Below are positions 34,482 through 45,887 of a stretch of DNA of 64,000 nt, piece by piece. Under the pieces are notes generated by a model. It made no database searches. It was not told the DNA's origin and saw only the letters and a program-made list of their open reading frames with translations. Position 1 is the first letter of the stretch. Each line of letters opens with the position of its first letter. The position numbers and the translations under genes are program-made. This stretch comes from Erpobdella octoculata (lineage: Eukaryota > Annelida > Clitellata > Hirudinida > Erpobdellidae): positions 7,264,932-7,328,931 of the forward strand of contig OZ022246.1 in the NCBI GenBank assembly GCA_963978895.1. Reading direction: 5' to 3'.

Positions 34482-34867
34482 TAAGTAATAAATTTTATTG
34501 ATATTATAGTTTGGGCATTACTGTTTAAGAAAATATTTTATTGATGGCATATTGCCTTGATATAAGGAAGCCTGTTGAAATTATGCATTTGTTAATAGCA
34601 GTAATATAACGTTTTTTTTTAACTTTTTTTTCGTCTCATTTAAATTTGTCTTACGAATCATTATTCATATTATTTTTACTATTGGTAATTTTTTTTAAAA
34701 TATTCAAATGTAACTGATATTAAACTTTTATTTCTAATGAATTAAAATTTAATTGAACTTTGGTTAAAATCTTTGGTTCTGTAGTTTCCCAATAGCTCTT
34801 TACAAAGCTAACGACCTTCTTCTTTTGATAACAATACCGGCAAACCAACAGTACCTACCTACTAGAG

Positions 34868-35045
34868 CACTGCACGGACCGGACCGTGATTTTTAGTGAT
34901 GCCAAAGAGGTCGAGTCAAAATTGTTTGACAAGTTAAGGATATTAGGCCTGTAAAAATGGGCCGGGCCTGAAAGTTTGGTCTATGAAACGGGCCGGTCAA
35001 GTTGACGACGGGCCAGGCCGCAGAAAATTGGTCCGTGGCAGTACT
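34868..35045. repeat. Dispersed GGCCGGGCC-type repeat (copy 2)
   Basis: Contains ACGGACCGGACCGTGA, ATGGGCCGGGCCTGAAAG and GACGACGGGCCAGG, related to 26975-27105 and 59478-59700. Confidence 0.5.
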
Positions 35046-35566
35046 TTTCTACCTACCAGCCATACTACGTCACCTGAAACTGTATTTGGCTGATGTGGGT
35101 TTGCCGGTAGATGATCACAGTTTTAATTGGTTGCTGGACGATAGCATGTGATAATGTTCGATTGCTTAGAATATTTCAGATAAAAAATAAAAACAAAGCA
35201 ATTTTATAAAAAAATTAGTAACTATCATGAAGAAATAAAATAATTATTAACTATTTTAAGCAATAGTTTAAAAAATTCTACTGATGTGCGGTCATCAACT
35301 AAAATTAACTTATGTACTTCACCAAGGTTAATCCGCTTTACATTCTGTATAAACTTGCTTGATCATTTCCGTAATGCAGCATAATAATCATAATAATCTT
35401 AATATTACTAAAGTATAAAAACATTAGAAATGTATTGTTTTGTCTAAACAAATAAATGGCCCAGGAAAAAAGAACCTGCCTATACTTATGAGTTAAGACA
35501 CTGTTTCAAAAATTCTGCAACTTAGACAATAGTAACAAACAACACTTTCAAATTTGGAAGATTATA
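35046..35566. other. AT-rich spacer downstream of the neuropeptide gene
   Basis: No gene recognised. Confidence 0.45.
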
Positions 35567-35572
35567 TTTATT
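35567..35572 (-). terminator. Poly(A) signal for the neuropeptide gene
   Basis: AATAAA on the minus strand about 140 bases after the stop codon. It is the nearest good match, but AT-richness lowers its weight. Confidence 0.4.
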
Positions 35573-35709
35573 CGTTTTTTTGTTTGTTTTTATACAAATA
35601 GTGAGGACAATTTAGAAAAGGCAAAATTTGAATTTAACTGTCTTCTTCAGTTTCTTAAAAATAAAATCCAGATTATTTAAGTAAATATAAAACTAGGCAA
35701 ATGTTTGAA

Positions 35710-37528
35710 TCAATTCCAACAGTTGAGTGCGTGAAAGAGGCATTTTCTCGAAAGGTTTTTCCTTCTGTCCCTGCTCAACCTGGAATTGTCTTCTTCTTTT
35801 CCTTCTCTTGATTCACGCTTAAGTGATTTTTTCATCACAAGATTCTGCAGATGAGCAAGTCTTTCTAATCTGCTGTTGTCCTAGGTGTTTGGTTGACAAA
35901 AAATTACAGATTTAAACATCACCTGCTGTATTGTTTCTAATATTAAATATTTCCGTAGATTAAGCATGAAATATTGATAAATCTTCAATAAGCAGAGCCT
36001 GTCACGATAACCATTAATCTGATATTTCATAAAAGCTTTCAATAACAAACATCAGAAATGAAATCGACAGAAGAAATTATAAAAAAAAACATACACGTTT
36101 TTATGGGGATATTTTTGTCACATCAATTAGAGTTTTTTGAGCGTTATTAAATTGAAAGCTGGTCAAATTCAACGGCTATTGTTTTATTTTGCACTGAAAA
36201 TTACTCTCAAAAAATTGTTTCTAAATATATAAAAAAAGCTTACAAATTTAATTATTTGCTTGAATTGAACAAAACTTGCAACAAACTACTTGACTGCATT
36301 ATTATTGATTTATTAAATATTTTTTCATTCATCTAACTAAATCAATGCAGAGTTTTAAATCTCAGCCTTTACAAAAATACATTTAGTAATGCATCAGTTG
36401 GAAGAATAATTTGTGCACTGAGTTTATTTTGTAGTTTAAACATGATAAGTTTTGATTTATGTTACATAAACATAATAAATAAAAAAGTAATAATAACAAC
36501 AATTTATAATACATAAACATAATAAATAAACAAGTAATAATAACACAACATAAAAATTATTATCATTGAGCCGTGGGAAAACGTAAAAAAAAGTTTTTTA
36601 ACAAATAATAATTTTATGATGAAACATCAAATATCATAAAAAACCACAAACAACGATCAGCCTGTAGCATCACGCAGATTCAACTTCAACCAGCATTGGG
36701 TCCAAAATGTATAAAAACGTGCTGAATCTTAGTATACCTAATTACCCCAAGTGACAATTTATTTTTAATTTATGAAATCGTCATTAGTATTATAATATAT
36801 TATAAAAAAAATTGTATTTGCTGTTTCAGAATAATCTCTTGCATAAAAAAACACAATATTGGCTGGTCTATTTCACACGCATTTTTTATAAACTTTTTAA
36901 AACATATAAACATGGGTTTGACAAATTTTTATTTTTATGCGTTTATTTCACCTCCCTTGTGGTTTTACTCTGTCGTTCCCTTTGTGGCCTTCAATTGAAG
37001 CCACGTGTTCAGTTTGTCTTGTTAGCGGTTAGCTTGGTTAATTTTAAAACAATCAATTTCAATAAGCTTTATAAGTGAGAATATTGTAAACTTAATTAAA
37101 ATCCCATCTATAATAGTATACTAAAGATCATACCCGGTATTGTCGGAGTTTTTTTGTTTTTTTTTGTCATAAAGCGCCAACTGTCTCTCACCCTCTCCAG
37201 TATATCCCACACAAAACTTTAATATATGCTTAAAATTATGCATATTTTTTAAATAAAATGTATAAAATTTTATACACATATAAAAGTTTATAACGTCAAA
37301 GTTTTCAAAGTGTATCAGAATTGATGAATTAATGGTAATTTAAGATTTAACCTCAAGCAATCTGTTCCACAAAGCATCATCATCGATGGGCAAATCTTTT
37401 AGATAATCACTTTCTTCTTCGTCATCATCATCATCATCCCGAAGTGGCGCCATCTTAGAAAGTCTCAAACTGTGAACATTCGAACAAATGACCAGCGCAA
37501 CTATCAAGTAAGTAAATCTTTTTGACAT
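35710..37528 (-). CDS. Allatostatin-C-like (somatostatin-superfamily) neuropeptide precursor, 2 exons
   Basis: Exon 1 37352-37528 (ATG at 37528; the ORF's earlier TTG is ignored) and exon 2 35710-35880 join in phase 0 to 115 aa. Residues 1-20 (MSKRFTYLIVALVICSNVHS) are a clear signal peptide. An acidic propeptide follows (DDDDDDEEESDYL), then several basic sites (KK, KR, DRRK). The precursor ends in NLSRKCLFHALNCWN. The ring C-x-F-x4-C with Ala in the middle and an aromatic residue after the second Cys matches the allatostatin-C spacing known from arthropods and other protostomes. Cleavage after RRK would give a 15-residue cyclic peptide, the usual size; cleavage at RK would give a 10-mer. 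There is no C-terminal Gly, so no amidation is expected. The receptor would be a somatostatin/allatostatin-C GPCR. The family call is inference from a short motif; the precursor architecture is directly visible. Confidence 0.65.
35881..37351 (-). other. Intron of the neuropeptide gene
   Basis: It starts GTTAAA and ends CACCTAG on the minus strand. It contains a 57-bp tandem duplication near 36470-36545 (CATAATAAATAAA...AGTAATAATAACA) and a decayed antisense Helitron end near 37118-37190 (ATACCCGGTATTGTCGGAG). A plus-strand 88-codon frame at 36812-37078 was not accepted as a gene. Confidence 0.55.
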
Positions 37529-37604
37529 TTTCAACTACTCTGTTGATACAATCTGTCGAGACCTTCGTCCAATAAGACAACCGTCGTCTTCAACCACCGG
37601 CAAA

Positions 37605-37630
37605 CGAGTCTTATTTAAAGCCTCGTCGGT
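37605..37630 (-). promoter_or_regulatory. TATA-like element of the neuropeptide gene
   Basis: Minus strand GGCTTTAAATAAGAC lies about 85-95 bases before the ATG, leaving room for a short 5' UTR. A modest match in an AT-rich genome, though the surrounding 100 bases are unusually GC-rich. Confidence 0.35.
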
Positions 37631-37639
37631 TCGCCCGCC

Positions 37640-38045
37640 ACCCCCGAATGCATTCATGTAAAATAGACGTAGAGCTTCAATTTTCGTCCTCTGCAATTCA
37701 ATTATTCGTTGTCATTTAATCATCTTTATTATTATTATTATTATTACTATTATTAATATAATATTATTACTTGTTATTATTATTATTATCAATGTTGTGT
37801 TTGTATTGTTATCGTCATCATTACATCCGCATTTAAGGTTCGCTTATTCGAAAGCAACCATTAAGCGTGGATACTTCACGTAGTCGTTAGGAGTAACTCG
37901 AAAAAAAATTTCATTTAAAAAAATCAAATAAAGATAATAAAAAAAATTAATGATATTTTTGATTAAATATTTTTTTGTAACTATTTTTATTTTTTTTTTA
38001 ATAACTGAAAAATGTTCGAAAAAAGAAACATAACTGGAAGCGATT
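37640..38045. other. 5' flank of the neuropeptide gene, ATT-rich
   Basis: (ATT)n low complexity at 37727-37800. No other gene. Confidence 0.5.
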
Positions 38046-38047
38046 GT

Positions 38048-38830
38048 CGTTATCTATATAAATAAATTAAATGACAACCTTGGTTTTTTTTTGGTGAAAT
38101 AGAATAGACTTAAAACTAACAAACCGATTAGTTTTAAATTTTGTACATTTTAGAATTATGGCCAGAAAATAGTTTGTATCTATTTGAAGACAAAAATCCG
38201 CCCACCGATTGGTGTGTTGAAGCAAAATCAAAATTCAGATTTAGTTTGCATTCCAAAGTTTGAACAGGTTTTTAAACAATTTTTAACAAATTTGATTTTT
38301 ATTTTACGTTTTATGTGCAACAATTCTAGTGACGTAGCGTGGGTTGAATCCGCCCGGAGTGTAAACGCTATATACAATACACAGCCCGCTCTTTCCAAAA
38401 AATTAAGAAAAAATAAAGAAAGAGAGAAAGAAGTGAAAAAGAAAAACAAAAGTAAAAAAAGAGAGAGGAAAAAGAGTGCACACACAAAAATCTGTAATTT
38501 TTTTTCTTTTTTATGGACAAAAAATCCAATAGAGTAGCGTGGCCAAAATTTACATGGAAAGAAAAAACAAAGCGAAAAAAAAAGAGAAAAAAAAATAGAT
38601 ATATGACTGTCTATCTGTTGCGTTTTCCTATAAAAAGGGCATATTTGCACCTTTTTGGTTTTTCCAAAAAATTTTTTTAAATAATTAAAAAAATATTTTA
38701 AATAGCCACGGACCTATCCTCAGATCTGCCAAATGTACACAAACAATTTCATAAAAATTGGTTCAGCCGTTTCGGAGGAGTTCAATTTGAAACACTATGA
38801 CACGAGATTTATTTATATATATATAGATAT
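38048..38830 (+). mobile_element. Dispersed element related to the 5' half of copy C
   Basis: It opens ATCTATATAAATAAATTAAA. A stretch with TTTAGTTTGCATTCCAAAGT and TTTTACGTTTTATGTGCAAC matches 32590-32665. It ends with AATTGGTTCAGCCGTTTCGG and GACACGAGATTTATTTATAT, phrases typical of widespread invertebrate interspersed repeats. A new repeat starts immediately (ACTAGCTGACCCAGCAAACG at 38831). Confidence 0.45.
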
Positions 38831-38914
38831 ACTAGCTGACCCAGCAAACGTTGTTTTGCCTTTTAAATTTTTTTGGTTTTTGTTATTAAAAGTTTAATGT
38901 AAAAAATTATGTCA

Positions 38915-39018
<104 letters not shown>

Positions 39019-39372
39019 GTCAAGTAATTTCTATCAAGTATTTCCTCTCAAGTAACCTTGTATTCATTACCAATAATGATAAAATTTTAGTTTAGAATCG
39101 ATTGCAAAATTTGACGACAGACAGACAGATAGACAGACAGAGAAGTCAAATTGAATAAAATTGTTTAAAAGATGGACTCCAAATTCTTTTGGCAAATGTC
39201 CGTATTGTAGAACAGTGTTCACTGACGTCATATGTACAATCCACAGTTATTCAACTGAAACAATGCAAATGTTTAAGTTTTTTCATAATCGTTGCTAGGT
39301 AAAAAATAATGAACAACAAGTGAATCAAAAAACTAAGTTTTTTAAAAACACACTTTTACTTAATCCACAGGA

Positions 39373-39840
39373 GTGGCTTTTGATTTGACAAACGATGATG
39401 TCAAAGAACAAACCGGATGCACTTCGGCATATCGCATAATCAAAAAAGTAAAGAAAGTCATGACTCCAACAACAGCTATAATCCTTTCCTTTTCAAAAGG
39501 TAAGGCATCCGAGAAGATTCAATTCGGTTATCTGTTTTTCCGCTCTCGCCCCTATGTACAGGAACCACTGCGATGCTACAAATGCAATGGGTTTGGTCAC
39601 AAGGCGAAATAGTGCAAAAAAAACAATAAAGTGCTTAATTTGTACAGCTGAACATGGCTAAAAATCATGTCCCGAAAGATAAAAAGCAAAAAAAAAAGAC
39701 CTCGTATATGCGCAAACTGCAACAAAAAAGGACACTGCACTGGCAGTAAAGGCTGCCCAAAGTACACGATGTCCTTTAAAGTTAGTTCAGCTGTTGCAAA
39801 GGAGGGAATTTTGTATGCCGCTGCTTTAAAAAAATAGCGT
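39373..39840 (+). pseudogene. LINE ORF1 relic with CCHC zinc knuckles
   Basis: The frame reads VAFDLTNDDVKEQTGCTSAY, then LRCYKCNGFGHKAK where a stop interrupts, then ICANCNKKGHCTGSKGC in a shifted frame. Two CCHC-type knuckles (CYKCNGFGH, CANCNKKGH) identify a Gag-like ORF1 protein of a Jockey/I-type LINE. Frameshifts and stops show it is dead. It is not the same ORF1 type as at 3394. Confidence 0.6.
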
Positions 39841-40790
39841 CAAAAACCCTGGCAAAAGTCTTTCAATAACAAGTAAAGACAAAAATAAAATTTAAAAAGA
39901 CTTTAATTTGCTTCTTTATATGAGTCAACGAACTAAAATTTTGAATCTAAAACAACCGATACGCTCAATCTTGTACATTGTTTATTTCTTTCATATGAAA
40001 TCAAAATTCATAAATTTAACTCGATGTATAGATTAGTTGTTATTTAAAACACATCATTCATAAATTGTTATGGAGAATACAGCTATTCTGAAAGTTTCAA
40101 AGCTCTACGTAGATCAATATTAGTCGAATTTGCGTTTACCTGTTAGGTCCAGATAACGGTCATTCACCTTTCCGTCTCGAATTCATTTATATAAAAAATT
40201 ATTTAACTGATAATTACTTCCTCTAAGCAAATTACATGTTTAGATTAGTAAATGCTAGGACTTAGATGCGAAATATCGATCGCCAGAGCTTTTTGGCCGG
40301 TTGTCAAACAATTTTATTACAGTTGCTAGATGGCAGGAATTGATTAATTTGATTAATTTTAATTGATTTAAGACCTAATTCATGTCGGAAACATTAAATC
40401 CATGTATTGTCATCCAGAATAAAGCTTTCCTGAAAGTTTTAGAGCTCAAGGTGGTCGAAAAGTGGGTGAATTTTTGTTTCTAAGATTTGATCACAACAAA
40501 CAAACAAAGAGAAAAAGTGAAGTTAAATAAAAACATTTAAAAACGATTCAAATGCAGCGAAAAAAGGACCAAAAAAACATTGAAAACTGGTCTTGAAAGA
40601 AACAATAAACCTGAAAAGAAAACGACTGAAACACAGAAAACTCAAATGAAAAGCAGGTTTTGAGAAGGAAAAAAAGGAAAAAAGTAATTATAAGGAACCA
40701 ACAGATGATTGTAACAAGATGATTAAATTACCAAGACTACAGAAGCTCCTGTTTGAAATTTAAGAGATTCTGATAAAAATTTTTTTTATT
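39841..40790. other. Decayed sequence between LINE ORF1 and RT relics
   Basis: No clear coding blocks. Fragments such as CGATCGCCAGAGCTTTTTGG show no family features. Probably decayed repeat DNA. Confidence 0.4.
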
Positions 40791-40794
40791 AATA

Positions 40795-41300
40795 ACAGAC
40801 AGTTTGGTTTTCGAAAGGGTCACTCAACTTTTATGCCATTGATTCTGTTATACTCGAAAATCGCTGAAGCAGTCGAACATGTTGAATATACTATTGGTAT
40901 ATTTATCAATTTAGCCAAAGCTTTCGACACTGTTGATCTAAATCTGTTAATTGACAAGTTGGCTTTTTATGGTTTTCGGGGTAGTGTGTTAGATTGGCTT
41001 ATTAAAGATTACCTATTTGCTAAACCGTAAGCAGTTAGTTGAATTCAAGGAATCAAGATTATTTGTTTTGATATTTTATGTGGTGTACCTCAAGGTTCAA
41101 TTTTGGCGCTTGCTTTTCATCATTTACATTAATGATCTACTAAAGGCTTCTTCGTTGGTTGAATTTTTGTTGTTTGCTGATGGCACAAGTATTTTTGCTT
41201 GTATGACCTTATCTCAGTTATGAATAATGAACTCGTGAGTATTGATGAATGGTTCCGAACTAATAAATTATCATTAAATATGGATACAACTAATTATATT
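40795..41300 (+). pseudogene. LINE reverse-transcriptase relic
   Basis: [33 protein letters not shown] and FIYINDLLKASSLVEFLLFA align with the RT of the LINE at 3290-7507 ([26 protein letters not shown]). Several frameshifts are present. FADG replaces the FADD active-site box. Confidence 0.75.
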
Positions 41301-41339
41301 CTTTTTCGTACAAGGCATAAAACTTCTTATTGTGACAAC

Positions 41340-41580
41340 ATTCTTAAGAGTTAAAAGTGCGATTTTATATTCGACACGCTCGGTAAGCGGCAACCAGTGC
41401 AATTGTGCAAGTACTGTGGTGATATGTTCGGATCGTCTAGTACCAATTACGATTCGTGCCAAAGAGTTCTGAATGCGTTGTAGTTTCTAAAAGTTTGAGG
41501 CTGAAGTGCCATAAATGACAGAGTCGAAGTAGTCGAGACGAGAACCAATCATTGCACTCGAGATAAATAAGTGACGAAAG
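41340..41580 (-). pseudogene. Second LINE ORF2 fragment, inverted
   Basis: Minus strand reads SRLDYFDSVIYGTSAS, a stop, then SLARIVIGTRRSEHI and LAQLHWLPLTERVEYKI, the characteristic thumb/post-RT region of CR1/L2-type LINEs. Head-to-head with the preceding plus-strand RT relic. Confidence 0.75.
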
Positions 41581-41631
41581 CAAAAACAAGCTAAAATCTA
41601 ATATTTTTGATAAAGAGGTTTTGCTTGGTTA

Positions 41632-42122
41632 TCTATATATATAAAAATTAGATTATGTAAGTAAGTAAGTAAGTATCTTAGTCCTTCATGCATTGCTACG
41701 CCATTCATCTGATCGTAATGCAATTTTTACACAAGCTTGACAGGCAATGGCAGACAATTATAGTAAAAAATTGAAATCGGTCACAAAATTAGCGGAGCGG
41801 GAACGGTAAAGCGAGCAGAAACGGAAATTGGAAAATGAGCGGAAAAGGAGCGAAAAAGCAACTGAGAGCGGAAAAGCTAGCGGGAAAGGTAAAGCGACCA
41901 AAAGCGGTAAAGCGTCCGGGATCGGGAAAGCGACCGGGGGCGGAAAAGCAAACTAGAGCGAGAAAACGGCCGGGAGCGGGAAAGCGACCCGGATCAAGAA
42001 ATCAACCGGGAGCGGCAAAGCGACCGAGAGCGGGAGAGCAAGCGGGGAAGGAAACGGGAGCGAGAGAGACAAACATTAGAAAAATCTCTAAAAATCCCGG
42101 GCAACGCCGGGTACCCTGCTAG
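41632..42122 (+). mobile_element. Helitron-like element (copy E), complete
   Basis: 5' end A|TCTATATATATAAAAATTAG. 3' end ATCCCGGGCAACGCCGGGTA ... CTGCTAG|T. Inside are CATGCATTGCTACGCCATTC and GC-rich units (AAGCGACCGGGAGCGGGA type) from 41800. More diverged than copy D. Confidence 0.75.
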
Positions 42123-43250
42123 TTTTAAATAGAGAAAATACATTTATTTATTAAAAAACTGATTAAAAGAATTTAATTAAAATGCCGCTGAAAAAATTCA
42201 AAGGCAAGCAAATTTGATCTTAATTGTTGAATATTTTTTACAATCTTTTGGCATTTAAAAATAAAAATGTAAAAAAAATAATTTGTTTGGTCTTGCGTGA
42301 CTTTATAATTCAAAGGAAGATGTCAGGCATCTTTCGTAGATCCGTAAGTCAAACGGACGTAAACATGGAGAGGGATTAGTTAGGGAGGTATGCATTCCCG
42401 CACAACACTCTGATCAATCTTTCAACATTGAGTTGAATTTTTCCTATCTTCAATCAACGATGCAAACGTGAAAGTTATTCAACATGAACATATTGTTCAT
42501 CACGTCTGTTTACAAGAGTTTGTAACTTGTTAACTATGTATTGGTTATGACTTTCTGCCAAACTGCAGGCTAAAAAATACAAAAACCAAATTTACGAGAA
42601 AAAAAAGAAAAAAAAGAAAAAAGTACGAGATAGAAAGGAAGAAAAAGAGAACACGAGAATTCAATCAACATTGAATACTTCGTTTATGTTTTTACGAAAT
42701 GTCCAAAATCGGAAAGGAAGTGCAGTTGTATTAAACAGATGATGAAATATATAACCGACAATTTTTTTTTACAAATTGATTGCATTTTTTGGTTACTTCA
42801 AAAAAAATCAACGTTACATTTTAATTTACAAATTTGATTGGGAAAAGTCAAAACCAGTTGCTTTAAAATGGGGCTGATTTCCTCGTTGCGATTGAATTTG
42901 TGAGATCGCTGAAGTGGTTGGACGAGCCAGTTCCAGCAACAAATTAAATTAAACAATCTCTTTCACACAAACTTCTTAATAATTTTTTTTTATTAACATA
43001 CATTTTCTAATTTTTTTGCTTCCGCTTTTTTGTTATTATAATATCGGTTATTTTATAAATATAATGCGACAGAAAATATATTTCAAATTTAAATGGTGCG
43101 GAACAAATCTTTTTATTTGTATGACTACTGATTTCATTGCTGAATATACACTGTTTAATTAACTGATAAATAATTTAGTTAATAGCTAGTTTTTCCGGCG
43201 GAGATATGAAAAAAATGCAAGTGTTGTACCTATATCTCAGTACCGTGCTT
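42123..43250. other. AT-rich intergenic, no gene recognised
   Basis: Both strands were read. Only short frames. Confidence 0.5.
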
Positions 43251-43299
43251 TCTTCACTGGTTTCTGCAAACTGCATGCATTGACAACGTCCACCAACGA

Positions 43300-43560
43300 A
43301 TGAACCCAATTCACCACAATGTAGAAGTAATGTGTTTCACAACTTGCCGTCAGAGCCACCAGTTTTTATCTGCGACTGTTCGCTTGTGGGACGATTGGAT
43401 TTCGCCATCATCCTCAGTCAGAGACTTCAGAGTTTTCTTGAACTCTGACCATGACCGTGACAGCTTTGGCTGTGTGGAATGTACAATTACAATTACAATG
43501 CACACATGCACACCATACAGCACGAGTGTGTTCTATGATGTTGCGACTTCCTTGGTTCTT
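43300..43560 (+). pseudogene. Possible LINE ORF2 C-terminal relic
   Basis: SATVRLWDDWISPSSSVRDFRVFLNS resembles the recurrent ORF2 tail (RLWN-LP-S-FK). The remainder of the 92-codon frame is not recognisable. Confidence 0.3.
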
Positions 43561-43587
43561 TCATCCTCGCTACTGTAACTACTGCAA

Positions 43588-45360
43588 CCATAGGCGTCGC
43601 AACCGGGGGGGGGGACAGGGAGACATGTCCCCTCCACAGTTTTTGAGGTGGGGAACAACAATGTATTTGTCCCCCCACTTTTGCAATGTCATAGTTATTT
43701 ACTTTAGGCCGTAAAATTGAGCAGTTCTTTCAATAAAAATCTTGTTATCATGTAGCATAACAAGATGTGCTCATGGAGAATGAGACCAGACACTTCAAAC
43801 TTCATGCAATTACTTAAGTTTCTTTTTGAAGATGATGACGCCTTAAGCTCTGTACCCAACGACAAAAAAACCCAACCCGACAACACCAAACAAAACAAAT
43901 CGGATCAAATCAGTCGATGTGAAATAGTCAAGCACAAACCCAACGCAACAGGCACGTTGAAATTGCGTGTATCTTACATTTCGACCAAGTTTTGTCCTTC
44001 AACCAATCACGAGAAAGTGTGTCAGGTAGAACGTCTAAAATAGAAGCTTTCTAATGCCCACATCTAAATCTGCAGTGTTTGTATTTTTAAATAATAAATT
44101 AGCAATTTTTGTAATTTAAATTATTATATAAAATGTGTTTAGTTTTTTTATATTTTACATTAAAAAAAAAACAATAACTTTTTTTAATAATGACTTGTAA
44201 TTTAGTCTAAAAACTAAAAATATTTTTTTAAATAATTTGTTTAGTTGATAGTTTTTTAAAATAGGTTTTGTTATATTTTACAAATTGGACAAATAATAGT
44301 TTGACAAATTTATAGTACATCTTATCGGTGATTCGCTGGCAATTTACAAACTTGCTAAACTCAGTTTGATATCATTAACGGCTATATCACATCGACAAAC
44401 TCCTATTGTACCGGACGTGTCAGATTTGATCGGGTCGTGTCAACTTACGTTTTTCGATGTGTACAGGGCTTTAGCTGAATGGCTGCGTCGATCCAAATCT
44501 CTTACCCATCCAGAAATTCAAAATGAAATGTTATCTCTCATGGCTGATCAATTGCAGCGTAATCTCTTGGATGAGATAAAATTGTCAAGAAGTATTTGTC
44601 TCACAAGATGGACAGAAATTGATAGATAATTATTATGCCACATGAAGTTGCTGAGACAATGCATGGAGAAAGCGCAACAAAAGCCAGAGAACTCCATGAT
44701 CAACTTGAGGAAGGGGGAACATAACTCGAAATGCTGCACAAAAAACAAACAGCGGTTGGAACACGAGTTGCTTTTAACGAAATTATGAAGAGATTCTGAA
44801 CTCTACGTAAAAACGATAGCCATTGGCTTTGGGAGCTTACTCAGGAAAAATATGCTGAATTCACTCCTGAGAAACATATAAAAAATTTACTTCAAAGTTA
44901 TAGACTTGCTGGTCTCTGAATAAGAGCACTGTTTTGATCAAAGTGGATAAAGTAGAATGGCGATCTTGGAAGAACTACTTCTAAACTCACTAGATTCAGT
45001 AGAAGCAGAGATCTCACTTGGCCGCCCTGATTATGAAACGTGCCCCAAAGTGTAAGCTATACAGAATTGGCATACGTCGTCTAGAATTACAGCTGCGCAT
45101 GGTAAGCGGAATAGAAGCTCTCCACAGCTGCAGGAGCTTACAAAGCGTTGATTTTTAATTTGTGAAGCTACCAAAACAAACTCGGACTTTTTGGGTAATA
45201 CGATCGTCTTCTAAGGATTTTATTGGTCATATTAACCTCAAAGGACATCTCAGGGCAAAGTTATTCAACTTTGCGTCGCCTAAAGACATGGCTGAGAACG
45301 ACGATAATTTCGCGCTGTCTGTTACAAGCTATAACAAGCAGCCCGTTTCTATATGAGCCC
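43588..45360 (+). mobile_element. hAT transposon relic (plus strand)
   Basis: The left edge, CATAGGCGTCGCAACCGGGG followed by a G-run and GACATGTCCCCTCC, resembles hAT (ZMYM-type) termini. Coding fragments: TSNFMQLLKFLFEDDDAL (43786-43840) and EIQNEMLSLMADQLQRNLLD (44514-44575) with EIKLSRSICL. These correspond to the N-terminal part of hAT transposases. Stops and deletions interrupt it. A 64-codon frame at 45162-45356 may be a further fragment. The right end is uncertain. Confidence 0.5.
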
Positions 45361-45885
45361 ACTCATTTCATGTTTCACACATTAGGATTTTCTATTTGAA
45401 GTATTTTTGATTTTAAAATTACAATATTTGAGTTTATTTCAATAATTTGAATTTTTTATAATCGCTTAATCCGTTCTTTTTTTTTAATTTACTCTATTCA
45501 TTGCCCGTTTTTGGTTGTAATCAATCGATCAATTTTACTTTATATAACGCTTTTTTTGAAGAGGCGTTCAACAGCCGTGGGCTACAAATTGACTGAAAAA
45601 AGAGGTTTTCAATCCCTGGCGGACAGATATGAGGAATGAAGACAGTGAGAAAAAGTGGAGAAGAATTCTAAACAAAGGGACCAGAATAAAAAAAAGCGCT
45701 TAACAAAAGAGTGCTTTACAGAGAATGTAAAAACATGATTAGCAGTTTAAGATCTTAAACCCAACTTATGGGGATTATAATAAGATCTTTTAAATGAGGG
45801 CGACGTAAAATTTTTAATTTTAAACAGAATAAGATCAGTGACGTCATTTCAGCAAAACCTTAGGGGCAAGATGTTTTAGGGGCTA
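45361..45885. other. Spacer between the two hAT relics
   Basis: No gene or clear repeat recognised. Confidence 0.4.
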
Positions 45886-45887
45886 AC

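Noticed and set aside
36812..37078. 88-codon hydrophobic plus-strand ORF
   Set aside because: It lies in the neuropeptide intron, has no recognisable motif and consists of T-rich codons typical of AT-rich non-coding DNA.
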